Shown here: one piece after another, positions 43,890-54,323 of the stretch | Layout: the number at the start of each line of letters is the position of its first letter | How positions within the stretch are numbered: the first letter of the stretch is position 1 | Assembly: GCA_030272155.1 (NCBI GenBank) | Contig: CP126200.1 | Location: forward strand, 4,836,001-4,900,000 | Length of the DNA stretch: 64,000 nucleotides | Direction: 5' to 3' | Source: Tetradesmus obliquus | Lineage: Eukaryota; Chlorophyta; Chlorophyceae; Sphaeropleales; Scenedesmaceae | The notes under the pieces: generated by a model | What the model was told of the DNA's origin: nothing | Database searches by the model: none | The model's input: only the letters and a program-made list of their open reading frames with translations | Position numbers and translations under genes: made by a program

Positions 43890-45374
43890 TCAACTGGTGT
43901 TGGGCCCATCTGCGCTAACTACCACTGCTGCTGCTGCTGCTGCTGCTGTCTTCATTTGCTGCCGCTGCTGTTTCCGCCGGCGCTGCTCCCTTGGACTGAG
44001 CAGCATCCACTTCAGGTCAGCAGCAGCCTGCTGCTGCACCTGCTTGGAAGCCCAGCTGCACTGCTGGCTGCCATTGCTGCTGCTGCTGCTGCTGCCACCA
44101 TCACTCGTGCTGCTGCTGCTGCTGCTGCTGGCCTGCAGCTGCTCCACTGGCTCCACAAGCCCGTTGTAGTACCTCGACAGGATCAGCGCTGCTGCAAATG
44201 CATCCCGCCCAATCGCATGCTGCTGCTTCTGCAGCTCATGCCGCTGCTGCTTCGACATCTGCTGCCGCGGCTGCCCTGTGCTTGCTGCTGCTTGCTCTGC
44301 CTCTATCTCCATCTGCGTTCTAACATCATATGCAGCAGCACCAGCCATCACTGCACGAGCCTGCTGAGAGCTCTTCACCTCATTCACAAGCAGCACTGGC
44401 AGCTCCAGTGGCGCCGCCAGGTCAGCTAGGGTTTGCGCAAACCGCCGGATGAAGTCATTAATCCAGCGGCCATCACCAGGCACAGCTGCTGCTGCTGACG
44501 TGCCCTTTGCAGCAGCTGCTGCTGCTGCAGCAGGTCTGCTGCTGGTAGCTCTGGTGGCTGCTGCGGCTGCAGCAGCTGATGCTGCTGGGGTGTCTGGCTG
44601 TTCAGTGAAGACTGGCAGCCCTATGACAAAGCCATCGCAGCCCTCCTGCAAGCCCACATGCAGTACAACGGCTGCTGTACGCGCAAGCGGCAGAACATTG
44701 TTGGCGATGGCTGCACTTTCGCTTGTGCTGCGACCGGAAGGCCCTTGCTGCCGCCGCTGCTGCTGCTGGACAGGACTGCTGCTGCTGTTGTTACTATCAT
44801 TGCTGCTGGTGTCCTGCTGCCGGTGCAGCGTGAGCAGCGGGACGTTGTGGCTGCTGCGCCTCACTGCTAAGCCTACACGATGCACACCAACGTCAACACC
44901 CATGGCTTGAAATAGCAGCTGGGGCTGTTGTTGCTGACTGTTGTTGTTGTCTGCTGCATTTCCTGGGGCGTCATCCTCGCTACTGAACGATCCATATGTA
45001 ACTTTCTTCAGGAGCCGCTGCCGCCGCTGCTGTGCTGTTGCTGAGCTGGTCAGCGTACTGCTGGAAGGCCTCAGCCCAGCTGCTACTGCTGCTGCTGGGG
45101 GTTGCTGTTTGGCTGGGGGTTTTGGCGGAGGCTTTACCCATTCAGGACGGGCCCATTTCAAGCGTGGGTCTTCCGTTTGCTGCTGCTTTATTTTTGGCTG
45201 CCCTGGCTGGGACAGCTGCTGCTGATGCTCATGCTGATGCTCCTGCTGCTGTTGTTGACTAACATCACCAGTCGACCTCGCTGTTACTGAAGGAGGCTGT
45301 TGACGACTAGTGCTCTTGCTGTGGTGCCTGGGTGTGCTTGTCAGGCCTTGGCATGGGCAGCCAGGTAGGTACAT
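43890..45374 (-). CDS. RuvX/YqgF-family RNase H-fold protein, probably organellar, 494 aa
   Basis: Single-exon frame from ATG 45374. The N-terminal ~150 residues are Ser/Gln/Pro-rich and fit a long transit peptide plus linker. The YqgF core follows: MGVDVGVHRVGLAVR (first catalytic Asp near residue 161), GFVIGLPVF, WINDFIRRFAQTLADLA, LPVLLVNEVKSSQQA (Glu in place of the DExxS motif) and GRDAFAAALILSRYY (last acidic residue). All three acidic positions of the RuvX active site appear kept. Bacterial RuvX/YqgF is a Holliday-junction resolvase-like nuclease also implicated in rRNA 5'-end processing; plant homologues are organellar. The core is stretched by poly-Gln, Asn/Ser and Ala insertions and a Ser/Gln-rich tail. 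Head-to-head with argininosuccinate lyase, 407 bases apart. Confidence 0.8.
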   Translation of the reverse strand: MYLPGCPCQGLTSTPRHHSKSTSRQQPPSVTARSTGDVSQQQQQEHQHEHQQQLSQPGQPKIKQQQTEDPRLKWARPEWVKPPPKPPAKQQPPAAAVAAGLRPSSSTLTSSATAQQRRQRLLKKVTYGSFSSEDDAPGNAADNNNSQQQQPQLLFQAMGVDVGVHRVGLAVRRSSHNVPLLTLHRQQDTSSNDSNNSSSSPVQQQQRRQQGPSGRSTSESAAIANNVLPLARTAAVVLHVGLQEGCDGFVIGLPVFTEQPDTPAASAAAAAAATRATSSRPAAAAAAAAKGTSAAAAVPGDGRWINDFIRRFAQTLADLAAPLELPVLLVNEVKSSQQARAVMAGAAAYDVRTQMEIEAEQAAASTGQPRQQMSKQQRHELQKQQHAIGRDAFAAALILSRYYNGLVEPVEQLQASSSSSSSTSDGGSSSSSSNGSQQCSWASKQVQQQAAADLKWMLLSPREQRRRKQQRQQMKTAAAAAAAVVVSADGPNTS

Positions 45375-45781
45375 GGTCAGTTAAGCATCCACCCGCCCAG
45401 CAGCCAGAAAAAAGGTTTTTGTTGTAAATACTGTTCTCCTTGAGTGTTTCAAAGATGATTGTATCACTGCTAGCTGCGGCAGAGTTCACAGCTCAACGTC
45501 ACTCACAACCACAGCAACCCTGGTAACCCGAGACAGCAACACTCCCAGAAGCAACTGTTATACATGCAAATAGTTTGCTGTCGCTCAGATCATTCATCTG
45601 CGACTGGGTCGAGTTTTGGGGCTTACAAGCCACGTGCTGACTTGCTTTGGCTGTAACGAGGTTCTTACGGCCTTGCCAGCAACCTCTGCTCTGTAAAACG
45701 TCATTCAGAGGAAAAAGCTTGTTCCTGCCGCAGAAGTGGCTGTTGTGTGCTTGGCCATCCCGTCCTGCACCTGCATATCGA
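45375..45781. promoter_or_regulatory. Divergent promoter region, RuvX-like / argininosuccinate lyase
   Basis: 407 bases between the two start codons. It is relatively AT-rich at 45405-45470 and lacks triplet repeats. No specific element is identified. Confidence 0.45.
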
Positions 45782-46515
45782 ATGGCTACCGGCTTTTCCC
45801 TGCAGCGGGGTGCTGCAAACAGCGGAGTAGCACGAGCATCGTGCTCTCGTCAGCCACACGTGCGTAGCGCACTGCTGCTGCCAAGACAAGTGCTGCTGCC
45901 AGACACACTGCTAGGCGCACACTCTCACTTTCTGCGTCCATCACCGCTGTTGCAGTGCCCAAAGGTTAACATCAACAACAGCAAAACTGTTCGGCTGTCG
46001 CCCATGGTGAGTGGCCTGCCTGGTTCTGTTCAAGGCCTGAAACACTGCACCCATCAGCATGGCACAGTGGGGTTGTGCTGTCAACTTATCAGCTGATCTG
46101 GGTCTGCAGCTGCTCATTGAGGCAGCAGCAACTGCGTACAGCGGAAGAAAACTCCTGGAATAACTTCAGGGTGCAGTCTCGGGGAGCTTGGAGTCAAGCC
46201 AGCATTGCAGAATGCAAACCCTAGCTAGCAGCTGCAGGTGCCCAGCGACGGCCACATGCCAATGTCGCATCCCTTGGGCCCCTTCAATGATTGCAATTGC
46301 TTTCATCATACATGTTATAGCTATGGAAGGTATTGGCAGGCTGTTTCAGACCACAAGTAGTCAGCAGCTGCATGCGCAGCTTACCGTGTGATCCTGCATG
46401 CACACTGCCCCACACAGCAGCAGCTGGCCGTGGGGTTTCGAACAGCATACATCATCACCAAAGCACTTGCAACATCCACACACAGTTCTCCAGTGACCCT
46501 GCAACCCCCTGAGCA

Positions 46516-46548
<33 letters not shown>

Positions 46549-49500
46549 AGGCTGCCGCCGCCACAGAAAAAAGCGCCCCCGCTGAGGAGGCCACGCCCAA
46601 GCTGTGGGGCGGCCGATTCACCGGCAAGGTTGACCCGCTGATGGAGAAGTTCAACGCGAGCCTGCCCCTGGACAAGCGCATGTGGGCAGAGGACATCCGG
46701 GTGCGTTGTATGTGTAGTGTGGCCTGTGTGTAGTGTTTGGCAGCAGCAGCAGCAGCAGGCGGCGCAGGTGTTGATAGAGGAATTGCAGATGACAGGCAAG
46801 CGTGCGAGCCAAGTGGGCCGTAAACAGCATATCTGACTAGCTTAAGGCCAACACAAGGTAGGCAGGTGTGGCAAGGTTGACCCGTTCATGGAGAAGTTCA
46901 ACGCCAGCCTGCCCCTGGACAAGCGCATGTGGGCCGAGGACATCCGGGCGCGTAGCTGCAGCAAGTTAAGCTGAATGTTTCAGCAGCTGCTGCTGCCAGC
47001 TGAATGTTTCAGCAGCTGCTGGCCTGGCAGCAGCAGCAGCAGCCTCTGGCTTGTTTGTGGGTGCAGGGCAGCAGCAACGTGTGCGCAGAGGTCATCCGGG
47101 GGCTTTGATCAGCATGTAGCTGCATGTTTGGGCGGCCGCTTCACGGCAAGGTTGACCCGCTGATGGAGAAGTTCAACGCGAGCCTGCCCCTGGGCAAGCG
47201 CATGTGGGCAGAGGACATCCGAGTGCGTGGGCTGCAGCACACCACAGAGCATGTGCATGTCTGAGCAGTTGCTTGATGTGCGGCAGCAGCAGCAGCAGGT
47301 GTGTGCTTGAGGCATGCGGGAGGAGGATGCTATGGCGTATCACTTTCTCAACGTTGCCTGTGCCTCATCATGTTACCCATCAAGCCGTAGCATCAACGCC
47401 ATTGGCCCCGCGCCCCAATGGAGCGCCAACAAGAAGGAGCACTACATCATCATGTTTGCTTGCCTGCGTGTTTGTGTTGATGCCTGCAGGGCAGCCAGGC
47501 GTATGCCAAGGCTCTGGTGAAAGCAGGCATCCTCACCCAGGAGGAGGCGGAGACCATCGTGGGCGGGCTGGATAAGGTGCGGAGTGTGTTGCAATTCCTG
47601 TGTTGGCCTGCCCTGCATTTTTGCATTACTGACAGCAGCACTACATGCTGACTGCGTGTCCAGCGTCACCTGTGATGGCTTTAATGACTGAATGAAATAC
47701 AACCCACATGCGTGCATGTTTTATCGCGGCAAGACTGGTTTCTATCACAACTTCAGAGTACAGGGACCAAGCAGCAGCATGGCAACTGTCATATGTCACA
47801 CCCCTTCGCCACTGTTATGTCTGTCAAATTGGGCGTGCTTGGCGGCTCATGTTGGCGGTATGCTGCAACATTTGCACCCTGTGGATGTAGGCACGTATAG
47901 CCAAGGCGGGCAATTAATACATCCTCGCGGCAGGCAAAAAAAACATATCACTGTGCTGCTGTGCTGCCGCGCAGGTTGCGTCTGAGTGGGCGTCCGGCAC
48001 GTTTGTGGTCAAGACGGGCGACGAGGACATCCACATGGAAAACAACTTGCACTATCACTGCTAAGCATGCTGGCTGTTTTCACTAAATATCCTGCCTTGC
48101 TGCTGCACAGGTTGCGTCCGAGTGGGCGTCCGGCACGTTTGTGGTCAAGGCGGGTGATGAGGACATCCACACCAAATAAAACTTCACTACTGCAGCAACT
48201 TTACTACTGCAGCAACATGATGACTCATTGATTGAATTCACTGCCTTCTTGCCGCACAGGTTGCGTCCGAGTGGGCCTCCGGCACGTTTGTGGTCAAGGC
48301 GGGTGACGAGGACATCCACACCGCCAATGAGCGGCGGCTGACTGAGCTGGTGGGGGCGGTGGGCGGCAAGCTGCACACGGGGCGCAGCAGGAACGACCAG
48401 GTGCGCGTTGTTTTGTATTGTTTGTAGCAGCAGTGCGCTTGGGTCTGCATCGTGGCAGTTTCAGACAATGCGCATGTCTTGCCAGCAACGCTGGATACAA
48501 CAGCTGTCTTGTCGGGCTGTGTTTGTTATGTGAGCTGGTTTGGGCAATGTGTGGCAAGCTGCACATGGAACCGACTGCAGAAGAAGACCCCGTTGTGTGA
48601 AGTAGCAGGGCGCTTTGCTCTGCACTGAAGCCGATATGGGGCTGGGCAGCTGTTGCCTGATCCTGCTGTGCCTGCTCTGTTGCTGCTGCAGGTCGCCACA
48701 GACACGCGGCTGTGGCTGTTTGCTGCGTTGACTGAGGTGCGGGGCAGCCTGCAGGAGCTCATCAGCGTGGCCACAAACAGGGCAGAGGCGGAGGCGGACG
48801 TGCTCATGCCAGGTGAGATGGTGTGACTGCTGGCTGCCGCTGTGCCTGTATGTGTTATGACGGTGTGGTAAGGCAGCCTGCAGGAGCTAATCAGCGTGGC
48901 CACAACCAGGGCAGAGGCTGAGGCGGACGTGCGTATGCCAGGTGGGTCGGGATTTAGGTGGGGTGGCAGGGTTGCTGGCTGCTGCGGCGCTGCTTGATGT
49001 GGAAGGCTGGTTGCAGCTGCAGAGTAACAGCAGCAGTGTGCTTCATGCGATTAACCACAAGTTTGCACACATATTGGGTGGCGGCGGACATGCTCATGCC
49101 AGGTGTGCGGGGTGGCTGGTCACGTGCTGCGGCGCTTATTGTTGATGAAGGGCCGGCGCAGTATCATCAGTGATGGTGTGCAAAGATACGCACTGCTCTA
49201 GGTTGCAGCATCCCGCAGGCCCAGCACTGCGGTCACCACCAAACACTGCGCTGCCACTGTGCTGAACACCCCAACGACTCCGCCACAGTACAGACCTCCA
49301 ACCTCTGCATGTGTCCTGTCACCAATACATGCCTGTCCTGCAGGCTTCACGCACCTGCAGCAGGCGCAGACGGTGCGCTGGGGCCACTGGCTAATGAGCC
49401 ACGCCTCAGCCTGGCAGCGCGGCGACATGCGGCAGGCCCAACATCGTGCTCGCCACCCTAACACACAATAACCACAATTCGCAGGCCACTGTCTGGCCTT

Positions 49501-52322
49501 TCAAATGCCCCTCAGCTGACCTTTTTGTGTGTCTACTGCTGCTTGTTTCAAACGCCGTTGTGCAGGCTTCACGCACCTGCAGCAGGCGCAGACGGTGCGC
49601 TGGGGCCACTGGCTCATGAGCCACGCTTCAGCCTGGCAGCGCGACGACATGCGGCTGCGCGACCTGCTGCCGCGCGTGGCCACGCTGCCGCTGGGCAGTG
49701 GCGCGCTTGCAGGAAATCCTTTTCTGGTGGACCGGCAGTTCATTGCGCGGGAGCTGGGCATGGTGGGAGGCGTGTGCCCCAACAGCATGGACGCTGTCAG
49801 CGACCGTGAGTCCAACCGTTTGACTGATTGCTTTGTTGATTGTTGCGTGAACGAGCATACAGCTCTGCGAGGCGGGTGTAGCAGCAGCACGAGTAGTGCT
49901 TGGATGTGAATGTGCTGTGGGTTCTCCGCAGCGCCAGCATGGGCGGTGGTGCGCTTGCAGGAAACCCTTTTTTGGTGGACCGACAGTTCATTCACAGGTG
50001 CTGGGCATGGTGGGCGGGGTGTGCCCCAACAGCATGGACGCCGTCAGCGACCGTGAGTTTGTTGGGTGGTTTTATCTGCTGAGATCAGCATTTGGTTGCT
50101 TGTGGCATCAGTTAGTGCCAGCAGTGCTCGGGTGTGTGTACAGCAGCAGCTTTGTGGAACATTGCTGTTGTGACCAGCTAGCTAGCCTGCTGTGCATGCT
50201 GCTGGCCTCCTGAGTAGCAATGCTTCCTGTCTCCTTGCAAGATGCTGCGCGCGCCTTGTGGCCTTTGTCACTTCAGCACAAGTTGTGTGCAACGCAACAC
50301 AGCCAACTTGCTGATCATGCCTTGCGCTACCATCCTCTGCTCATTCTTCTCGCCCCCATCTTCTGTTCATTCTCCTGCAGGCGACTTGGTGGCGGAGAGC
50401 CTCTTCTTTGCTGCGCTGCAATAACCAGTTATCAGTTCACACCTCCTTGCCCTTGACACTCCTGCAAGCGTCCTCTGCTTGATGCTGCCGCAGAAACAAC
50501 CTTGAAGACGCAAGTCGCCTGCCGCATCTGGGGTCCTTGTTGTCATAGTGTTCGTAATTCAGTGCACCGTTGTTGCGGTGCAAGCAAGGTGATGTCTTTT
50601 TCAGGCCTCCTGCGAACAATTCCTGCTACATGCTGTGCCGTCCTGCAGGCGACTTTGTGGCGGAGAGCCTCTTCTTTGCTGCACTGCACCTGGTGCACCT
50701 GTCTCGCTGGGCTGAGGACTTGATCATCTACAGCAGTGGACTCTTTGGCTTCGTGCAGTGCAGCGATGCATATGCAACAGGCAGCAGCCTCATGCCACAG
50801 AAGAAGAACCCGGACGCGCTGGAGCTCATTAGGTGGGGTTTGTCATAACATGTTATTTAGGGAGTTTGAATTGCGGGGTGTTTGGCCTGACAGCTGGCAT
50901 AGGCTGCATGTAGCAGTGGCTGCTGATGCAGCGCGTCTCTGCTACAGCTGCTGGGTGCACCTGCTGTGCTTTTGTGCTGCTGATTTCAAACCTTATTGGG
51001 GTGACTGGAGCCACACATGTTGACGATTGCTGCTAAACAAGGTTGCTTTCTTGACTGTGTTGTTTTTGCGGCTTGCTCTCCTGCAGGGGCAAGGCGGGCA
51101 AGCTGCAGGGCAACTTGGCTGGCGTGATGGCTGTGCTCAAGGGCACGCCCACCACCTACAACAAGGACTTCCAGGAGGCATGGGAGCTCATGTTTGACAG
51201 CGTGGACGCGGCGCACGACTGCATCCGCATCGCCACTGGGGTGCTGTCGACGCTGAGCATCAACCCGGACAGGATGATGAAGGTGCGCTTGATTCGATTT
51301 CAAATGGTGTTATAACATATGTGGCCAAACAAAGCTTGCCAGGTGGCGTGCTGTCCATGCTGAGCATCAGCCTTGACAGGATGATGAAGGTGGGTGGGGC
51401 GCTGTGTCCTGCGGATGTCTGTACAGCATACAGTTGTGAACTTCTGTAGAGACTTTCTGTGTTGTGAAACTCACACCCGCTGTCTGCCCTGCAAGACCTG
51501 TTGGCGGCATGATAGACACAGCAAATGCTTACACCCTGCTGGTGTGCTGCCTGTTCCCATCCCTCTCCATGGCAGGGCCTGTCTGCAGACATGCTGGCCA
51601 CCGACCTTGCCGAGTACCTGGTGCGCAAGGGTGTGTGCTTCAGGAAATCGAACTCCTCACATCTTGCAACACTTCTCATGTCCGCAGGGCCTGTCGGCTG
51701 ACATGCTGGCCACTGATCTTGCTGAGTACCTGGTGCGCAAGGGCGTGCCCTTCCGGGAGACGCACCACGTCAGCGGCGCTGCCGTCAAGATGGCGGAGGA
51801 CACTGGCGTGCCGCTGAGCAGCCTCAGCGTGGCGCAGCTGCAGAGCATCCACCCGCTGTTTGAAGATGACGTCGTGAAGGTGCGTGTGTGGGGTATCAGG
51901 CAGTGCTGCTAGTAGTGGCGTACAAGAATCATAGACGCCGGATACTTGGTGTTCTTCAGGTTCTCTTGTGGTTTGTTTGGCGGCTTTGGCCTAGGAGACG
52001 GCCTAGGGCTTTGGCTGTTTCATAGGCAGGGCAACATGCAGATTGGACAGTTGCAGGTGCCGCTGAGCAGCCTCAGCATGGCGCAGCTGCAGAGCATCCA
52101 CCCGCTGTTTGGTGACGACGTGGTCAAGGTGCGTCGTTATGTGTGCGCGCAATTGTTTTGTTGTATGTGCATGGGAAAGCGCCGGCTTTTGGCTCTGTTT
52201 GCTATGCTGTGTTTAGCCTTGACCCGCTTTTCAACGACGATGTGGTCAAGGTGCGTGGGTGGATTGTCAGCAGTGCCAATAAAGGTTATGTTTGGGATGC
52301 TGACGTTTCCGTTGTTGCATGG

Positions 52323-52360
<38 letters not shown>

Positions 52361-52605
52361 AGGTGTGGAATTCAGTGCCCCTACTGACGCACGTGACCCG
52401 TTGCTGACGTATCCTGGTGCATTGTCTGCTGCTGCTGCTGCTGCTGCTGCTTCTGCTTCTGCTGCTGCTGCTGCTGCAGGTGTGGGACTTCAGTGCCTCT
52501 GCTGACGCGCGTGACACTGAGGGCGGCGCCAGCAAGCGCTCGCTGCTGGAGCAGGTGGCCAAGATGCGCGCCTACCTGGCAGCAGAGCAGGTGGCGCAGC
52601 AGTGA
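45782..52605 (+). CDS. ARG7: Argininosuccinate lyase, plastid-targeted, 553 aa, 10 exons
   Basis: Catalyses the last step of arginine synthesis: argininosuccinate to arginine plus fumarate. Exons 45782-46006, 46551-46700, 47490-47576, 48260-48400, 48692-48812, 49566-49805, 50649-50832, 51087-51282, 51688-51879 and 52480-52605 join with matching phases (1662 nt). Exon 1 is a transit peptide ([20 protein letters not shown]). Family landmarks follow: [24 protein letters not shown] (near 193), [15 protein letters not shown], the fumarase/ASL signature [12 protein letters not shown] (near 365, mobile Ser loop), [16 protein letters not shown] and [18 protein letters not shown]. Fumarases and adenylosuccinate lyases share only the signature, so the assignment is safe. 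Start chosen as the ATG giving a transit peptide. The gene is spread over 6.8 kb because its introns are filled with echoes of its own exons. ARG7 is the Chlamydomonas name for this enzyme. Confidence 0.95.
46870..46947 (+). repeat. ASL exon 2 tail echo 1
   Basis: Copy of the last 78 bases of exon 2 (GGCAAGGTTGACCCG to GAGGACATCCGG) with few substitutions. Its donor is changed from GTGCGT to GCGCGT, so it is probably dead. Confidence 0.95.
47128..47222 (+). repeat. ASL exon 2 tail echo 2
   Basis: Copy of most of exon 2 from the GGCGGCCG word onward, with a one-base deletion (TTCACGGC for TTCACCGGC) that shifts frame. The donor GTGCGT is intact. A shorter fragment (GCAGAGGTCATCCGG) lies at about 47083-47097. 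Confidence 0.95.
47363..47440 (+). repeat. Dispersed ~70-bp repeat, copy 2
   Basis: About 90% identical by eye to copy 1 at 39428-39505, in the same orientation, inside ASL intron 2. Confidence 0.8.
47975..48174 (+). repeat. ASL exon 4 head echoes (two) with acceptors
   Basis: The first ~63 bases of exon 4 (GTTGCGTCCGAGTGGGC to GACATCCACACC, real copy at 48260) occur earlier at 47975-48036 and 48111-48174. Each directly follows an acceptor-like GCGCAG or GCACAG. The first ends ACATGGAAAAC, and the second runs into AAATAA, a stop. Confidence 0.95.
48872..49102 (+). repeat. ASL exon 5 tail echoes with donors
   Basis: The end of exon 5 (GGCAGCCTGCAGGAGCT to CTCATGCCAG|GTGAGA) recurs at 48872-48941 (CGTATGCCAG|GTGGGT) and as a short form at 49081-49102 (GCGGACATGCTCATGCCAG|GT). 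Confidence 0.95.
49344..49440 (+). repeat. ASL exon 6 head echo with acceptor
   Basis: The first ~97 bases of exon 6 (GCTTCACGCACCTGCAGCAG onward) are copied 222 bases upstream of the real exon, after a CTGCAG acceptor. Identity is very high until GGCGACATGCGGCAGG. Confidence 0.95.
49941..50052 (+). repeat. ASL exon 6 tail echo with donor
   Basis: The last ~110 bases of exon 6 (GCGCTTGCAGGAAA to AGCGACC|GTGAGT) are copied in intron 6. A small indel (CATTCACAGGTGCTGGG for CATTGCGCGGGAGCTGGG) changes frame. The donor is intact. Confidence 0.95.
50381..50422 (+). repeat. ASL exon 7 head echo with acceptor
   Basis: The first 42 bases of exon 7 (GCGACTTTGTGGCGGAGAGC to GCTGCGCTGCA) are copied 268 bases upstream after TCCTGCAG and run into ATAACC, a stop. 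Confidence 0.95.
51340..51389 (+). repeat. ASL exon 8 tail echo with donor
   Basis: A copy of GGGGTGCTGTCGACGCTGAG to AGGATGATGAAG|GT with several substitutions, 58 bases after the real donor. Confidence 0.9.
51576..51643 (+). repeat. ASL exon 9 head echo with acceptor
   Basis: A copy of the start of exon 9 (GGCCTGTCTGCAGACATGCT to CTGGTGCGCAAGGG) lies 112 bases upstream of the real exon and is preceded by a GGCAG acceptor. Confidence 0.95.
52057..52250 (+). repeat. ASL exon 9 tail echoes (two) with donors
   Basis: 52057-52128 repeats GTGCCGCTGAGCAGCCTCAG to GTGGTCAAG|GTGCGT with few changes. 52219-52250 repeats only the last ~30 bases (GACCCGCTTTTCAACGACGA then TGTGGTCAAG|GTGCGT). Confidence 0.95.
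52363..52400 (+). repeat. ASL exon 10 head echo with CTG tract and acceptor
   Basis: The (CTG)n-CTGCAG acceptor and the first 38 bases of exon 10 (GTGTGGGACTTCAGTGCC..) are copied 117 bases upstream, with GAATTCAG for GACTTCAG. Confidence 0.95.
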
Positions 52606-52633
52606 TGCAACCCAATGCATGTGCATGCCAGCA

Positions 52634-52880
52634 AATCGGCTGGCGCAGCAGTGATGCAACCCTGCTGCTGGAGCAGGTAGCGGAGGTGCGCGGCTACGTG
52701 GCGGCAGAGCAGGTGGCGCAGCAGTGATGCAGGAAACGTAATCCATGTGCATGCAAGCGCGCTTGATCATCAAGCACCATGATGGTGCATGCCTACCTGG
52801 CAGCAGAGCAGGCGGCGCAGCAGTGATGTTCAGGTGCTTCTGGCTGCGCTTACCTAGAGCAGCTGGCGCAGCAGTGGTGA
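52634..52880 (+). repeat. ASL terminal-exon tail echoes (about four)
   Basis: After the true stop (TGA 52603-52605) the terminal segment is repeated. A short copy lies at about 52640-52656 (CTGGCGCAGCAGTGATG), then 52662-52730 (from CTGCTGGAGCAGGT to GCGCAGCAGTGATGC), 52786-52828, and a diverged one at about 52844-52880. Each includes the stop codon region, so they would be 3' UTR. Confidence 0.9.
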
Positions 52881-54323
52881 ACAGACAGGAGCAGAACCCT
52901 TGCTGGGCATGCCAGGGTACAGAATGATGCGTGCTGAATCATCTGGCCGCAGCATGTACTGTTCAGGAGCATCTCTGTGCTGTGATGCTGTGATGGCGCT
53001 GGTGCTGCTGTGAGGTCACTTTTGTCACAAAAGTTGTGTGGGAACAGGAGCTGAATGTGCACACGCATCATGGGCAACTTGCCTTGAAGGAAGTCAGCCG
53101 CTGCTTGTGCAGCTATGACATGATTTGGTGCAGCAGCAAAGGCAAGTTTTCTTGCGTAGAGGTGCTGCTAATAGGTTTTGCTTGTGGATTATGTTGCAAT
53201 CGCCATCTGCACATCAGATAGGCTGTGATTCATCCGTGTCTGGCTGTGGCAAGCTCTGCCAGCGGCAGCAGGCCTTTTGTTTGCAGGATGCTCTGCATGG
53301 ACAATGCTGTCAGTATGAGCGTTGCAGGGCCCAGCTGCTTGATATGGTGTTGACCTATCAAACGTCTGGTCTGTAGCACTGCTGCATGACGCAGCGGCAC
53401 AATGTGGCCCTTGCAAGGCCCTTGCACGGTGCAGACGACGACAAGGATCTTCTTGTGTCACTAATGTAACTTGCTTTTTTGAAGCTGTTGTACACAGGTA
53501 TCTGATTTATATCCTGCAGCTCGAAACACCGTGAATTGCATGCCCTACAGGTGCAGGTATGGTGCTGCAGTAGCTGGGTGTGCCATGCTGCTCTTGGTCC
53601 AAAGTTTTGGCAGGTGTGTTGATACGCCGGCACACGCAACTATTTCCATGAATCAAAAGCATCCTAGTCTTTCGCAGGTGTACTCAAGAATAGTGCACCC
53701 AGTCAACCGAGTCAACAATGCGCCCTGTTGAAGTGAATCTAGGCGTCGCATAAGCTAGATTGTCGCTGAACATGACGATCACACGGAAACTACAATTACT
53801 TCACATTGAAAGACGCTCGATCGCCTCTCGTGCTGGGAGTGACAAGCAAAGGGACTGTCACGCTGCGTGTCGTGTCAGTGCGAAGCTGAGGAGCCCAACA
53901 TTTGGTTCAGGCTCGCCGGAAACATAGACTTGATTAAAGCGAAGAATTTACAGATCCCGGCATGATTTTACATTCAACTATCCATCACAAACAGGTGAGA
54001 CGTGCAGTCGCACAGGCTGTGCAAGCACACATTTACTGCCTGCTTACGGTGAGGTTGTTTTAAATCCTATCAGCGTTGACTTTCGCCTGTTGTTGGCTGC
54101 TGTACAAGCAGCCACAGGGCTTTCCTCTGCGTCGAGGTTTCCGCAAGCGTTACCGGGCACTCCGAAACTTGCATGCTCCCAAATACTCGATCCCATGCCC
54201 CACACCCATTACAAGTGTGTTCCGTGTTTGCAGAGTCTTCATTGCTTACCGTGATCGCCGTCTGACCACAGCCCAGTTGACAATCGATCGAACTACCTAC
54301 AGCTGTCAGCAGCTAGGAGCAGC
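52881..54323. other. Intergenic region
   Basis: No supported gene. ORFs here are short and lack domains. It must include the promoter of the gene starting at 54324; whether coding sequence extends upstream of that ATG is uncertain. Confidence 0.4.

Noticed and set aside
53531-53731. Short ORF with a hydrophobic start resembling a signal peptide
   Set aside because: 66 codons, no continuation by splicing found and no family resemblance.
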